From: Geodermatophilus sp. DSM 44513
GTDB taxonomy: Bacteria; Actinomycetota; Actinomycetes; Mycobacteriales; Geodermatophilaceae
Length of the DNA: 64,000 nt
Assembly: GCF_032460525.1 (NCBI RefSeq)
Contig: NZ_CP135963.1
Location: forward strand, 434,001 to 498,000
Reading direction: 5' to 3'
Shown here: piece after piece, positions 27,002 through 35,682 of the stretch
Layout of the letters: every line of letters begins with the position of its first letter
How positions within the stretch are numbered: the stretch's first letter is position 1
The notes under the pieces: generated by a model
Seen by the model: only the letters and a program-made list of their open reading frames with translations
Database searches by the model: none
Told to the model about the DNA's origin: nothing
Program-made: the position numbers and the translations under genes

Positions 27002-27086
27002 GGAGGATTCGCCTAGTGGCCTATGGCGCTCGCTTGGAAAGCGGGTTGGGGGCAACCCCTCGGGAGTTCGAATCTCCCATCCTCCG
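27002..27086 (+). tRNA. tRNA-Ser (anticodon GGA)
   Basis: Acceptor stem GGAGGAT/ATCCTCC (27079-27085), discriminator G, no encoded CCA. The anticodon loop TTGGAAA gives GGA, reading UCC and UCU. The long variable arm is TTGGGGGCAACCCCTC, with T arm GGGAGTTCGAATCTCCC. Confidence 0.97.
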
Positions 27087-27092
27087 CCCGCT

Positions 27093-27120
27093 GAGGCCGG
27101 GCCCCTCGGGGCCCGGCCTC
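27093..27120. terminator. Strong GC hairpin after tRNA-Ser(GGA)
   Basis: Perfect 13-bp arms GAGGCCGGGCCCC and GGGGCCCGGCCTC with a minimal loop. It lies 6 bp after the tRNA and 13 bp from the convergent transporter stop, so it can serve both strands. Confidence 0.75.
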
Positions 27121-27133
27121 CGTCGTCCCCGAG

Positions 27134-28063
27134 TCAGCCCGGGCCCGCCACGGCCTCCCGCGGGGCACCGGCCGGCCGGCGCAGGTAGAGCCCGGCCACG
27201 GCGGCCAGTACGAGCAGCCCGCCAGCCAGCGCCCCGAGCGGCAGCCGCTCGCCGAGGAAGGCGGTCGCCAGCACCGTCGCGGTCACCGGTTCCAGCAGCG
27301 TGACGATGCCGGCCACCGCCCCGGGCAACGTCTGCAGCCCGCGGAAGAACAGCGCGTAGGCCGCGGCGCTGGGCACCGCCCCCAGGTAGAGCAGTGTCGC
27401 CAGGGCGACCGGCTCGGCGGTCAGGCGCAGGCCGGCGGTCAGGACCACCGGCGTCAGCAGCAGCGCGCCGCCGGTGAACCCGGCCAGTGTGACCGGGACC
27501 CCGGCCGGCAGGCCCCCGCCGGCCAGCGTGACCAGCGCGTAGCCGAGGGCCGAGCCGCAGGCCAGCAGCGCGCCGAGCAGCACCGCCGTCCCCGCCGACG
27601 CCCCGGCGGTCAGCCCGACGAGCAGGACCAGCCCGACCAGGGCCACGGCGAGGGCGAGCAGGGTGGCCCGGTCCGGGCGGCCGTGGCCCAGTGCTGCCGC
27701 CCCGAGGGCGATCAGCAGCGGCGCCAGGCCCAGCGCCACCAGCGTCGAGACGCTGACCCCGGCCAGGTCGACGGCGGCGAAGAAGGCGAGCTGGTAGGCG
27801 GCCAGGCCGGCAGCGACCAGGCCCAGCCGGACGGCGAGCGGCCGGTCCAGGGGGACGGCGGGCACCGTCCGGCGGCGCCGGGTGAGCAGGTGGGCGGCGA
27901 GCAGGACGGCGGCCCCGACGGCCATGCGGTGCCAGGCGACGTCCAGCGGGCCGAGGTCGGTGCGGTCGGTGACGATGCGCGCGCTGACGCCGGAGGTGCC
28001 CCAGCACAGGGCGGCCAGGACGACCAGCGGGAAGCCGCGCGCGGCGGCGGGAGAGGGGGACAC
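27134..28063 (-). CDS. EamA/DMT-family exporter (RhtA-like)
   Basis: A 309-aa inner-membrane protein with ten hydrophobic segments in two homologous EamA halves. The first begins FPLVVLAALCWGTSGVSARIV. The second contains LGALLACGSALGYALVTLAGG and ends with PVTATVLATAFLGERLPLGALAGGLLVL, where the P-x-E/T-A-T-x9-LGE pattern is the usual EamA signature. Members export amino acids, purines or other metabolites; this one resembles the threonine/homoserine exporter type, but the substrate is unproven. GTG 28063 has AGGAG 4 nt upstream. It converges on tRNA-Ser(GGA) and is divergent from the SRP RNA. Confidence 0.87.
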   Translation of the reverse strand: MSPSPAAARGFPLVVLAALCWGTSGVSARIVTDRTDLGPLDVAWHRMAVGAAVLLAAHLLTRRRRTVPAVPLDRPLAVRLGLVAAGLAAYQLAFFAAVDLAGVSVSTLVALGLAPLLIALGAAALGHGRPDRATLLALAVALVGLVLLVGLTAGASAGTAVLLGALLACGSALGYALVTLAGGGLPAGVPVTLAGFTGGALLLTPVVLTAGLRLTAEPVALATLLYLGAVPSAAAYALFFRGLQTLPGAVAGIVTLLEPVTATVLATAFLGERLPLGALAGGLLVLAAVAGLYLRRPAGAPREAVAGPG

Positions 28064-28264
28064 GACGCTCCTGGGACGGTTCCGGATCGGGACGGGGCGG
28101 TCCGGAGCACGGCGCAGCGTCCCGGCGTCGCACGCCGGGGGAGGTCGATCCGCGGGGCTCCGGGTCAGGAGCGGGGCGGGGGGAGCACTCGGGCGCACCG
28201 GGGCGTCATGGCCGCGAGCGTAGCCAGGGCAGCGGCCGACCGCGGCGACCTCTCCTCTACAGTG

Positions 28265-28363
28265 GGCGCAGACCCCTCGTGCGGCGTCACCCCGTGAACC
28301 TCCCCAGGGCCGGAAGGCAGCAAGGATAAGCGGGCTCTGGCGGGTGCGCGGGGGGTCCCTCGC
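28265..28363 (+). ncRNA. ffs: Small bacterial signal recognition particle RNA (4.5S)
   Basis: The conserved SRP apical domain is present: AGGGCCGGAAGGCAGCAAGG (GGAA tetraloop and asymmetric loop that bind Ffh), followed by CGGGCTCTGGCGGG pairing back. GACCCC (28271-28276) pairs with GGGGTC (28352-28357) to close the long hairpin. The ends are estimates. It guides Ffh to membrane-protein nascent chains. Position before dnaX is common in actinobacteria. Confidence 0.93.
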
Positions 28364-28438
28364 TTCCCCGGGCAGCGCACAGCTCCCTGCCAGCTCCGCG
28401 GTGTTCGCTGGACCCGTCGTCGAGCGGGGGGAGTGCAC

Positions 28439-29104
28439 GTGTCACGTCACGGGTGGGGGATCGCCGGAGCCGTCGCCGGGGTGGCGGCGCTCGGCGCCGT
28501 CGGGGGGCCGCTGGCCTACGCCGCCCTGCAGGAGGACGCCGCGCCGGCCGCCACCGTGCAGGCCCAGCCCTCCGACGTCGCCCTCGCGCCGGACACCGAC
28601 GGCACCTGGACCGTCGGCACGGGGTCGACCGCCGGGTACCGGGTCGAGGAGGTCCTCAACGGGGCCGACGTCACCGTGGCCGGCACGACCGACGAGGTCG
28701 ACGGCACCCTGGTGGTCGACGGTGGTGACCTCACCGCGGCCGAGGTCACCGTGGACGTCGCGAGCACCACCACCGACAGCGACCGGCGGGACGACTACTT
28801 CCGCGAGCAGGTCATGGACGTCGCCACCCACCCGACCGCGACCTTCGCCGTCACCGGGCCGGTCGACCTGCCCGAGCTCGGCGGCACCCCGGTCACCGTG
28901 CCGGTCTCCGGGGAGCTGACGCTGGCCGGCACGACCCGGCCGGTGGCGGCGGACCTGTCCGTCGTCCGGACCGCGGACGGCGTCGACGTCTCCGGGTCGG
29001 TCCCGGTGACCTTCGCCGACCACGGCATCGAGGCGCCGGACCTGGGGTTCGTCCGCGTCGAGGACGAGGGCTCGGTGGAGTTCCTGCTGCGCCTCGTGCG
29101 CTGA
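28439..29104 (+). CDS. YceI-family lipocalin-like exported protein
   Basis: A 221-aa protein with an N-terminal hydrophobic anchor or signal (WGIAGAVAGVAALGAVGGPLAYAAL, about residues 5-30), then a YceI beta-barrel: GTWTVGTGSTAGYRVEE, DVASTTTDSDRRDDYFREQVMDVATHPTATF, which carries the family's R-D-x(5-6) and H-P pattern, and VSGELTLAGTTRPV. YceI proteins bind isoprenoid or other amphiphilic molecules in the cell envelope. I use GTG 28439 because GGGGGGAG lies 6 nt upstream, while GTG 28433 touches it. It lies between the SRP RNA and dnaX and seems to be monocistronic. Confidence 0.88.
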   Translation: MSRHGWGIAGAVAGVAALGAVGGPLAYAALQEDAAPAATVQAQPSDVALAPDTDGTWTVGTGSTAGYRVEEVLNGADVTVAGTTDEVDGTLVVDGGDLTAAEVTVDVASTTTDSDRRDDYFREQVMDVATHPTATFAVTGPVDLPELGGTPVTVPVSGELTLAGTTRPVAADLSVVRTADGVDVSGSVPVTFADHGIEAPDLGFVRVEDEGSVEFLLRLVR

Positions 29105-29162
29105 CGCCCGAGGCCCCGTCCACGCGGGCGCACGAGGTGCCCGGAGCGTCGGCACCGGCGGT

Positions 29163-29168
29163 TAACCT
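29163..29168 (+). promoter_or_regulatory. Possible -10 box for leaderless dnaX
   Basis: TAACCT ends 8 nt before the GTG start at 29177 and fits a TANNNT -10 element. A transcription start at or near the first base of the start codon would leave no 5' leader. No clear -35 match is visible. Confidence 0.45.
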
Positions 29169-29176
29169 CAGCAGCC

Positions 29177-31468
29177 GTGGCACTGGCGCTCTACCGCAAG
29201 TACCGCCCGGCGACCTTCGCCGAGGTGGTCGGGCAGGAGCACGTCACCGCCCCGCTGGTCAACGCCGTCGACGGCGGGCGGATCAACCACGCCTACCTGT
29301 TCAGCGGCCCGCGCGGGTGCGGCAAGACCTCCTCGGCGCGCATCCTCGCCCGGTCGCTGAACTGCGAGCAGGGGCCGACCTCGACCCCCTGCGGCGTCTG
29401 CGGGTCCTGCGTGGCGCTGGCGCCCGACGGCCCCGGCTCGCTGGACGTCATCGAGATCGACGCGGCCAGCCACGGCGGCGTGGACGACGCCCGCGACCTG
29501 CGCGAGCGCGCCTTCTTCGCCCCTGTGAACAGCCGTTTCAAGGTCTACATCGTCGACGAGGCGCACATGGTCACCACGCAGGGCTTCAACGCCCTGCTCA
29601 AGCTGGTCGAGGAGCCGCCGGAGTTCCTCGTCTTCGTCTTCGCGACCACCGAGCCGGACAAGGTGCTGTCCACGATCCGCTCGCGGACGCACCACTACCC
29701 GTTCCGGCTGGTCCCGCCGACCACGCTGCGCGGTCTGCTGGAGCGGACCTGCCAGGCCGAGGGCGTCACCGTCGAGCCGACCGTCTTCCCGCTGGTCGTG
29801 CGCGCCGGCGGGGGCTCGGTCCGCGACTCGCTGTCCATCCTCGACCAGCTGCTGGCCGGCGCCGGCGACGAGGGGGTCACCTACCGCAGCGCCGTCGGCC
29901 TGCTCGGCGTCACCGACGACGCGCTGCTGGACGAGACGATCGACGCCCTCGCCGCGGCCGACCCGGCCGGGGTCTTCCGCGCCGTCGACCGGGTGGTGGA
30001 GGCCGGGCACGACCCGCGCCGGTTCGCCACCGACCTGCTCGACCGGCTGCGCGACCTGATCGTGCTCGACGCCGTGCCCGAGGCCGGGGGCAACGGCCTG
30101 CTGGACTGCCCGCCCGACCGGCTGGACCTGATGAGCTCCCAGGCCCGGGCGCTGGGCTCGGCCACGCTGTCGCGGATGGCCGACACCGTGCACGCCGGCC
30201 TGACCGAGATGCGCGGGACGACCGCGCCCCGGCTGCTGCTCGAGCTGGTCTGCGCCCGGATGCTGCTGCCCGCCACCGACGGATCCGCGGCGGCCACCCT
30301 GCAGCGGCTGGAGCGTCTCGAGCGCCGGATGTCGATCGCGGGTGAGCACGCCGGCCGGGCCCCGTCCGAGCCGGCCGCCCCGGCCGCTCGCGTCCCCGCC
30401 GCCCCGGGCACCGCCGCCCCGGGCACCGCCGCCCCGAGTGCAGCCGCCCCGGACACCGCCGCCCCGCCGCCGCAGGACCGGCCGGTGCCCGCGGCCGTGC
30501 CCCCCTCGGTGCCCGAGCAGCCGGCCCGCCTGGCGCGGGAGTTCGTGCGGCGGTCGCAGGCCGGCCCGTCGGCACCGTCGCAGCCGGCCTCGCGGCGGCC
30601 GACGCCGCCCGCGGCGTCCCAGCCCGCCGCCGGCCCGGCCGCGGCGCGTCCGCCCGCCGACGACGGGTGGCCGGAGACGACCCCGCCCGGGTCCGGCGCC
30701 GGGCCCCGCCCCGCGGTGTCCCCCGCCGCGCCGGCCGGCCCGGCCGGGTCCGGGGAGCCGCGCCGTGTCCGCGTCGCCGCCGGCGAGCCGGACGTCCCGC
30801 TGCCGCCCGAGCCGACCGACGACGAGGACTGGCCGCACCCCGCCCAGCCGGACGCCGTCGACGCGGCGGCCGCCCGGCTCGACCAGCCCCGTCCCGCTGC
30901 CACGTCCTCCCCCCGGGCCGCGGCCGAGTCCTCGCCGGCGCCGCGCGGTGCCGAGCCGACGCCGGTCGTGACGGCCAACCCGCCGGAGCAGGCCGCCGAC
31001 GGGGAGCTCACCACCAGCGACGTCCGCCGGGTCTGGCCGGAGCTGCTCAAGGTCGCCCGCGGTCACAAGCGCACGACCGAGGCCCTGCTGCGCAGCGCCC
31101 AGGTGCACGACCTGGCCGGCGGCGTGCTCACGCTGACGGCGACGTCACCGGCCCTGGCCAAGATGCTCGGTGAGGACCTCAACCGGGACGTCGTCCGCCA
31201 GTCGCTGCAGGAGCTGCTCGGCGTGCGCTGGAAGGTGCAGGTGGTCGTGGAGGGTGCGGCCGCCCGCGGCGGTGGGGCGCCGGTCGCACCCGAGGCGGCC
31301 CGGGAGGCCGCGCGGGCGGCCGAGGCCGCGGAGGCGCGCGAGCTCATGGCCGAGCGGGCCGCGGAGGGGCCTGGTGGCGACCGGGAGCCCGAGCCGGCCG
31401 TCGACCCCGAGCAGGCGGCGCTGTCGCTGCTGCGCACCCACCTCGGCGCCCGGCCCGTGGACGGCTGA
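29177..31468 (+). CDS. dnaX: DNA polymerase III subunits gamma/tau
   Basis: A 763-aa clamp-loader ATPase that opens and loads the sliding clamp at replication forks. N-terminal AAA+ module: YRPATFAEVVGQEHV, Walker A GPRGCGKTSSARILARSLNC, zinc cysteines in CEQGPTSTPCGVCGSC, Walker B IVDEAHMVT, and sensor 1 FATTEPDKVLSTIRSRTH. After about residue 390 there is a long Pro/Ala-rich linker, then a C-terminal domain (DVRRVWPELLKVARGHKRTTEALLR and further) as in tau. No A-rich slippery site is visible, so a separate gamma form by frameshifting is not supported. GTG start, probably leaderless. First gene of the dnaX-ybaB-recR set. Confidence 0.96.
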   Translation: MALALYRKYRPATFAEVVGQEHVTAPLVNAVDGGRINHAYLFSGPRGCGKTSSARILARSLNCEQGPTSTPCGVCGSCVALAPDGPGSLDVIEIDAASHGGVDDARDLRERAFFAPVNSRFKVYIVDEAHMVTTQGFNALLKLVEEPPEFLVFVFATTEPDKVLSTIRSRTHHYPFRLVPPTTLRGLLERTCQAEGVTVEPTVFPLVVRAGGGSVRDSLSILDQLLAGAGDEGVTYRSAVGLLGVTDDALLDETIDALAAADPAGVFRAVDRVVEAGHDPRRFATDLLDRLRDLIVLDAVPEAGGNGLLDCPPDRLDLMSSQARALGSATLSRMADTVHAGLTEMRGTTAPRLLLELVCARMLLPATDGSAAATLQRLERLERRMSIAGEHAGRAPSEPAAPAARVPAAPGTAAPGTAAPSAAAPDTAAPPPQDRPVPAAVPPSVPEQPARLAREFVRRSQAGPSAPSQPASRRPTPPAASQPAAGPAAARPPADDGWPETTPPGSGAGPRPAVSPAAPAGPAGSGEPRRVRVAAGEPDVPLPPEPTDDEDWPHPAQPDAVDAAAARLDQPRPAATSSPRAAAESSPAPRGAEPTPVVTANPPEQAADGELTTSDVRRVWPELLKVARGHKRTTEALLRSAQVHDLAGGVLTLTATSPALAKMLGEDLNRDVVRQSLQELLGVRWKVQVVVEGAAARGGGAPVAPEAAREAARAAEAAEARELMAERAAEGPGGDREPEPAVDPEQAALSLLRTHLGARPVDG

Positions 31469-31623
31469 GCGTCGACCGCGCGCCGCGGGCTCGTCCGGCT
31501 CCGCGTGGCCGTCGCGGACGCCGACGTCCGTGCCGACGTCCGTGCCGGCGCGACGCCGTCCGGCTCGTCCCGTCGGTGGAGGTCAGCACGATCGGCGTCC
31601 CCGCGGATGTCGGCCGAGCGGCC

Positions 31624-31629
31624 TAGGCT
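31624..31629 (+). promoter_or_regulatory. Possible -10 box for leaderless ybaB
   Basis: TAGGCT ends 6 nt before the ATG at 31636, which fits a -10 element with transcription starting at the ATG. The 167-bp gap after dnaX makes a separate promoter reasonable. Confidence 0.45.
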
Positions 31630-31635
31630 CGGCGC

Positions 31636-31971
31636 ATGTTCCCCGGAGGCCAGCCCGACATGTCGGAGTTGCTGAAGCAGGCGCAGCAGATGCAGCAGCA
31701 GCTGGCTGCCGCGCAGGAGCAGCTGGCGCAGGAGGAGGTCACCGGCACCGCCGGCGGTGACCTGGTCAGGGTGACCATGACCGGGCAGGGCGAGGTGACC
31801 GCGGTGACCATCGCGCCGGCCGCCGTCGACCCCGACGACCTGGAGACCCTGCAGGACCTCGTGGTCGCGGCCTTCCGCGACGCCTCCCGCGCCGTCAACG
31901 AGCTCACCGCCGACCGCATGGGGCCGCTCGCCGGCGGCCTCGGCGGCGGCATGGGGCTGCCCGGCCTCTGA
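31636..31971 (+). CDS. ybaB: YbaB/EbfC nucleoid-associated protein
   Basis: A 111-aa DNA-binding protein with the family's long first helix ([27 protein letters not shown]) and central strands ([19 protein letters not shown]). A second helix ([22 protein letters not shown]) and a Gly/Met-rich tail follow. YbaB proteins act as dimers that clamp DNA and are coded next to recR in most bacteria. Two in-frame ATG codons exist; ATG 31636 is used because of the upstream -10-like TAGGCT, though the Met in [10 protein letters not shown] could also be a start. The gene lies 33 bp before recR and is probably cotranscribed with it. Confidence 0.93.
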   Translation: MFPGGQPDMSELLKQAQQMQQQLAAAQEQLAQEEVTGTAGGDLVRVTMTGQGEVTAVTIAPAAVDPDDLETLQDLVVAAFRDASRAVNELTADRMGPLAGGLGGGMGLPGL

Positions 31972-32004
31972 GCCGGCGCCGACCCGCCCGACGAGAGGGA
32001 CACC

Positions 32005-32604
32005 GTGTACGAGGGGGCCGTCCAGGACCTCATCGACGAGCTCGGCCGGTTACCCGGCGTCGGGCCGAAGAGCGCCCAGCGCATCGCCTTCCACCTGCTG
32101 GCCGCGGAGTCCGCCGACGTGAGCCGGCTGGTCGCCGCGCTGCAGCGGGTGCAGGCCGAGGTCCGGTTCTGCAGCACCTGCCACAACGTCGCCGAGGGCG
32201 AGCAGTGCCGCATCTGCCGTGACCCGCGGCGGGTCGACGACGTCATCTGCGTGGTCGAGGAGCCCAAGGACGTCGTGGCCATCGAGCGCACCCGGGAGTT
32301 CCGCGGCCGCTACCACGTGCTCGGTGGCGCGATCAGCCCGATCGAGGGCGTCGGCCCCGACGACCTGCGGGTCAGGGAGCTGATGACCCGGCTGATGGAC
32401 GGCGCGGTCACCGAGCTGATCATCGCCACCGACCCGAACCTCGAGGGCGAGGCGACCGCCGCCTACCTGGCCCGGCTGGTCGCCCCGCTGGGGCTGGCGG
32501 TCTCCCGGCTGGCCAGCGGCCTGCCGGTGGGCGGCGACCTGGAGTACGCCGACGAGGTCACGCTGGGCCGGGCCTTCGAGGGCCGCCGCCGCATCGACGC
32601 CTGA
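32005..32604 (+). CDS. recR: Recombination mediator protein RecR
   Basis: A 199-aa protein that works with RecF and RecO to load RecA at single-strand gaps. It has the N-terminal helix-hairpin-helix [21 protein letters not shown], the C4 zinc finger [16 protein letters not shown] (residues about 57-72), the Toprim motif [14 protein letters not shown] strand and [16 protein letters not shown], and the C-terminal [21 protein letters not shown]. Length is standard. GTG start with AGAGGGAC about 5 nt upstream. A family 2 hairpin begins directly after the stop and probably ends the transcript. Confidence 0.96.
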   Translation: MYEGAVQDLIDELGRLPGVGPKSAQRIAFHLLAAESADVSRLVAALQRVQAEVRFCSTCHNVAEGEQCRICRDPRRVDDVICVVEEPKDVVAIERTREFRGRYHVLGGAISPIEGVGPDDLRVRELMTRLMDGAVTELIIATDPNLEGEATAAYLARLVAPLGLAVSRLASGLPVGGDLEYADEVTLGRAFEGRRRIDA

Positions 32605-32608
32605 AGCA

Positions 32609-32664
32609 GGACCCCGCTGCCCCCCGCCCCTCGCGCGCTCGCGGCGGGACCCTGCAGCGGGGCC
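32609..32664 (+). terminator. Stop-proximal GC hairpin, family 2 copy B
   Basis: Arms CCCCGCTGC (32612-32620) and GCAGCGGGG (32654-32662), extended by GG/CC, around the core CTCGCGCGCTCGCGGCG. Compared with copy A after marR, stem position 5 changes C-G to G-C on both sides, a compensatory change. It starts 4 nt after the recR stop. Confidence 0.65.
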
Positions 32665-32839
32665 ACCCACGGGCCTGCGCGTCTTCATCACAGGATGGTG
32701 TCGATGCCGGGCCGCGGCTCACGATCGCGCGCGCGCCCCGCCTAGGGTCCGACCCACGTCCGAGACGGCATGCGCCCTCCGGCCGCGAAGTCGCAGAACT
32801 CACCCGGCCCACAGCGGCCGAGAAGGCAGGTCGTCCGCG

Positions 32840-34549
32840 ATGCAGCGTCGTCCCTCCCGCGTGCTCGCCGCCTCGGCGGCCGCGCTCACCGCCGTCACGC
32901 TCTCCGCGTGCGCCTCCAGCGACCGGGACACCGGCGCCGGCGGCGGCGAGGGCGGTGAGGCGCAGTCCGGCGGCACCCTGGTCTTCGGCGCCGCCGGCGA
33001 CCCGAAGATGTTCGACCCGGCGTTCGCCAGCGACGGCGAGACCTTCCGCGTGGCGCGCCAGATCCACGAGGGGCTGCTCGGCAACGAGCTCGGCGGCACC
33101 GACCCCGAGCCCGAGCTGGCCGAGAGCTACGAGGTCAGCGAGGACGGGCTGGAGTACACCTTCGCGCTCCGCGAGGGCGTGACCTTCCACGACGGCACGG
33201 AGTTCAACGCCGAGGCGGTCTGCTTCAACTTCGACCGCTGGTACAACTTCGAGGGCCTGGCGCAGAGCCCCAGTGCCACGCCGTACTACCAGGACGTCTT
33301 CGGCGGCTTCGCCAGCACACCGGACACCCCGAACATCTACGAGAGCTGCGAGGCCACCGACGCGAGCACGGCGGTCATCCGGCTCACCCAGGTCACCTCG
33401 AAGTTCCCCGCGGCCCTGGCGCTGCCGGCCTTCTCCATCCAGAGCCCGACGGCCCTGCAGGAGTACGACGCCGACGACCTCTCCGGCAGCGAGGACGCGC
33501 TGACCTACACCGAGTACGCCCTGGAGCACCCGACCGGCACCGGGCCCTTCCGGTTCCAGGGCTGGGACCGCGGCAACGGCGAGGTCACCATCGTCCGCAA
33601 CGACGAGTACTGGGGCGAGCCGGCGCTGCTCGACGAGATCGTCTTCCGCACCATCCCGGACGGGAACACCCGCCGCCAGGAGCTGCAGGCCGGGGCGATC
33701 GACGGCTACGACTTCGCCGCGCCGGGGGACTACCAGACGCTGCAGGACGAGGGCTTCCAGGTCCTGGTGCGTGACCCGTTCAACGTCCTGTACCTGGGCA
33801 TCAACGGCGGTGGCGTGCCCGGCTCGGGCGCCAACCCCGCCCTGCAGGACCCGCGGGTGCGTCAGGCCATCGCGCACGCCATCGACCGCGACACGATCGT
33901 CAACTCCTTGCTGCCGGAGGGCGCGGAGGCGGCGACGCAGTTCATGCCCCCGACCGTCGACGGCTGGGCCGAGGACGTCACCACCTACCCCTACGACCCC
34001 GAGCGGGCGCGTCAGCTGCTGCAGGAGGCCGGCGCGGAGGGCACCACGCTGCGGTTCTTCTACCCGACCGACGTCACGCGGCCCTACCTGCCCGACCCGG
34101 CGGCGATGTTCCAGGTGCTCAGCCAGAACCTGACCGACGCCGGCTTCACCATCGAGGCCACCGCGCTGCCCTGGAACCCCGACTACCTCAACGTGGTGCA
34201 GGCCGGTGGCGCGGACGTCCACCTGCTCGGGTGGACCGGTGACTACAACGACGCCTACAACTTCATCGGTACCTTCTTCGCCGCCAAGGCCGACGGCCTG
34301 GCGAAGGCGGAGTTCGGCGCGTTCAACGCCCCGGAGATCTTCCAGGCGCTGGCCCGGGGTGACGCCGAGCCGGACCCGGACGCCCGCGCCGCGCTCTACC
34401 AGGAGGCGAACCGGCTGATCATGGACTACCTGCCGGGTGTGCCGATCTCCCACTCGCCGCCGGCGCTGGTGGTGGCGGACAACGTGTCGGGTCTGGAGCC
34501 CAGCCCGCTGACCGCCGAGGAGTTCGCCACGGTCTCCATCACCGAGTGA
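32840..34549 (+). CDS. Oligopeptide/dipeptide ABC transporter substrate-binding lipoprotein
   Basis: A 569-aa SBP family 5 protein. The N-terminus is a lipoprotein signal with lipobox LSAC (about residue 22), followed by a Gly/Glu linker. The mature start is GGTLVFGAAGDPKMFDPAFASDGETFRVARQI, typical of OppA/DppA, and further blocks are LAESYEVSEDGLEYTFALREGVTFHDGTEFNAEAV and GTGPFRFQGW. It collects peptides or other cationic or sugar-like ligands outside the cell for the permeases downstream. ATG start; a TAGGGT -10-like hexamer at 32743 suggests a promoter about 90 bp upstream. An 11-bp hairpin after its stop separates it from the permease genes. Confidence 0.92.
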   Translation: MQRRPSRVLAASAAALTAVTLSACASSDRDTGAGGGEGGEAQSGGTLVFGAAGDPKMFDPAFASDGETFRVARQIHEGLLGNELGGTDPEPELAESYEVSEDGLEYTFALREGVTFHDGTEFNAEAVCFNFDRWYNFEGLAQSPSATPYYQDVFGGFASTPDTPNIYESCEATDASTAVIRLTQVTSKFPAALALPAFSIQSPTALQEYDADDLSGSEDALTYTEYALEHPTGTGPFRFQGWDRGNGEVTIVRNDEYWGEPALLDEIVFRTIPDGNTRRQELQAGAIDGYDFAAPGDYQTLQDEGFQVLVRDPFNVLYLGINGGGVPGSGANPALQDPRVRQAIAHAIDRDTIVNSLLPEGAEAATQFMPPTVDGWAEDVTTYPYDPERARQLLQEAGAEGTTLRFFYPTDVTRPYLPDPAAMFQVLSQNLTDAGFTIEATALPWNPDYLNVVQAGGADVHLLGWTGDYNDAYNFIGTFFAAKADGLAKAEFGAFNAPEIFQALARGDAEPDPDARAALYQEANRLIMDYLPGVPISHSPPALVVADNVSGLEPSPLTAEEFATVSITE

Positions 34550-34559
34550 CCTCCGCGCC

Positions 34560-34597
34560 CGTCCCCGCCGTCGGCCTCCGGGTCGCCGGCGGGGACG
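34560..34597 (+). terminator. Intra-operon hairpin after the binding-protein gene
   Basis: Perfect 11-bp arms CGTCCCCGCCG (34560-34570) and CGGCGGGGACG (34587-34597) with a 16-nt loop, 10 bp after the stop. Such hairpins often shield the mRNA of the abundant binding protein or partly end transcription before the permease genes. Confidence 0.6.
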
Positions 34598-34642
34598 GTG
34601 TCGTGACCGACGCCGCACCCAGGGAAGGCTGACCAGCACGCC

Positions 34643-35647
34643 GTGCTCCGCTTCACCGTCCGCCGGCTGCTGCAGCTGGTCCCCATCCTGCTGGGGTTGT
34701 CGGTGCTGCTCTTCGCCTGGCTGCGCGCGCTGCCCGGCGGGCCGGCGCAGGCTGCGTTGGGGGAGCGGGCCACCCCCGAGGACATCGAGCAGTACAACCG
34801 GCTGTTCGGCCTGGACCAGCCGATCTGGATCCAGTACCTCCGTTTCCTGCAGCGCGCGGTCACCCTGGACTTCGGCAACTCCACCCAGTACGGGCGGCCG
34901 GTCACCGACGTCTTCCTCGAACGGTTCCCGGGCACCATGGAGCTGACCCTCACCGCGATGGTCTTCGCCATCGGCGTGGGCATCCCGCTGGGCTACGTCG
35001 CGGCCCGCCGCTACGGCAGCCCCCTGGACTCCGCCTCGGTCGTCGGCTCGCTGCTCGGCGTGGCCATCCCGGTGTTCTTCCTCGCCTACCTGCTGCGGCT
35101 GCTGTTCGCCGTCGAGCTCGGCTGGCTGCCCGGCTCGGGAAGGCAGGACGTGCGCATCGACGCCACCCGGATCACCAACTTCTACGTGCTCGACGGCCTG
35201 CTGACCCGCGAGTGGGACGCCGCCTGGGACGCGCTGACGCACCTGGTGCTGCCGGCGCTCGCGCTGGGCACCATCCCGCTGGCGATCATCGTGCGGATCA
35301 CCCGGGCCTCGGTCCTGGACGTGGTCAACGAGGACTACGTGCGGACGGCGAACGCCAAGGGGCTGGCCGCGGCCACGGTGCGCCGTCGGCACGTCGTCCG
35401 CAACGCGCTGCTGCCGGTGTCCACGACGATCGGCCTGCAGACCGGCCTGCTGCTGTCCGGCGCCGTGCTGACCGAGACGGTGTTCGCCTTCGGCGGGGTG
35501 GGCCTGGCCCTGCGCGACGCGATCACCTACCGGGACTTCGCCGTCCTGCAGGGCTTCATCCTGCTGCTGGCGGTGGTGTACGTGCTGGTCAACCTGCTGG
35601 TGGACATCTCCTACGGGGTCCTGGACCCGAGGGTGAGAGTCCGATGA
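34643..35647 (+). CDS. Oligopeptide/dipeptide ABC permease, DppB/OppB group
   Basis: A 334-aa permease with six membrane segments, beginning LLRFTVRRLLQLVPILLGLSVLLFAWLRALPGG, the standard DppB start. It then has the EAA loop region YVRTANAKGLAAATVRRRHVVRNALLPV, where the ATPases dock, and TVFAFGGVGLALRDAITYRDFAVLQG. An insert of about 25 residues (RQDVRIDATRITNFYVLDGLL) in the outer loop is usual for this group. The start is GTG 34643. The stop overlaps the ATG of a 12-codon open frame that leads to the next permease gene. Confidence 0.93.
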   Translation: MLRFTVRRLLQLVPILLGLSVLLFAWLRALPGGPAQAALGERATPEDIEQYNRLFGLDQPIWIQYLRFLQRAVTLDFGNSTQYGRPVTDVFLERFPGTMELTLTAMVFAIGVGIPLGYVAARRYGSPLDSASVVGSLLGVAIPVFFLAYLLRLLFAVELGWLPGSGRQDVRIDATRITNFYVLDGLLTREWDAAWDALTHLVLPALALGTIPLAIIVRITRASVLDVVNEDYVRTANAKGLAAATVRRRHVVRNALLPVSTTIGLQTGLLLSGAVLTETVFAFGGVGLALRDAITYRDFAVLQGFILLLAVVYVLVNLLVDISYGVLDPRVRVR

Positions 35648-35682
35648 AGCTCGCGGAATCGAACCGGCAGGTGGAGCGGTGA
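35644..35682 (+). CDS. Possible 12-codon coupling ORF between the two permease genes
   Basis: ATG 35644 overlaps the DppB-type stop (ATGA), and the frame MKLAESNRQVER ends at TGA 35680-35682, which overlaps the GTG start of the next gene (GTGA). Both junctions have the 4-nt overlap seen between full genes here. It may let ribosomes carry over from one permease gene to the next. No homology can be judged at this length, and chance is not excluded. Confidence 0.35.
   Translation: MKLAESNRQVER

Noticed and set aside
29177..31468. Programmed frameshift making a separate gamma subunit in dnaX
   Set aside because: No run of A or other slippery heptamer followed by a stem was seen around the end of the ATPase part.
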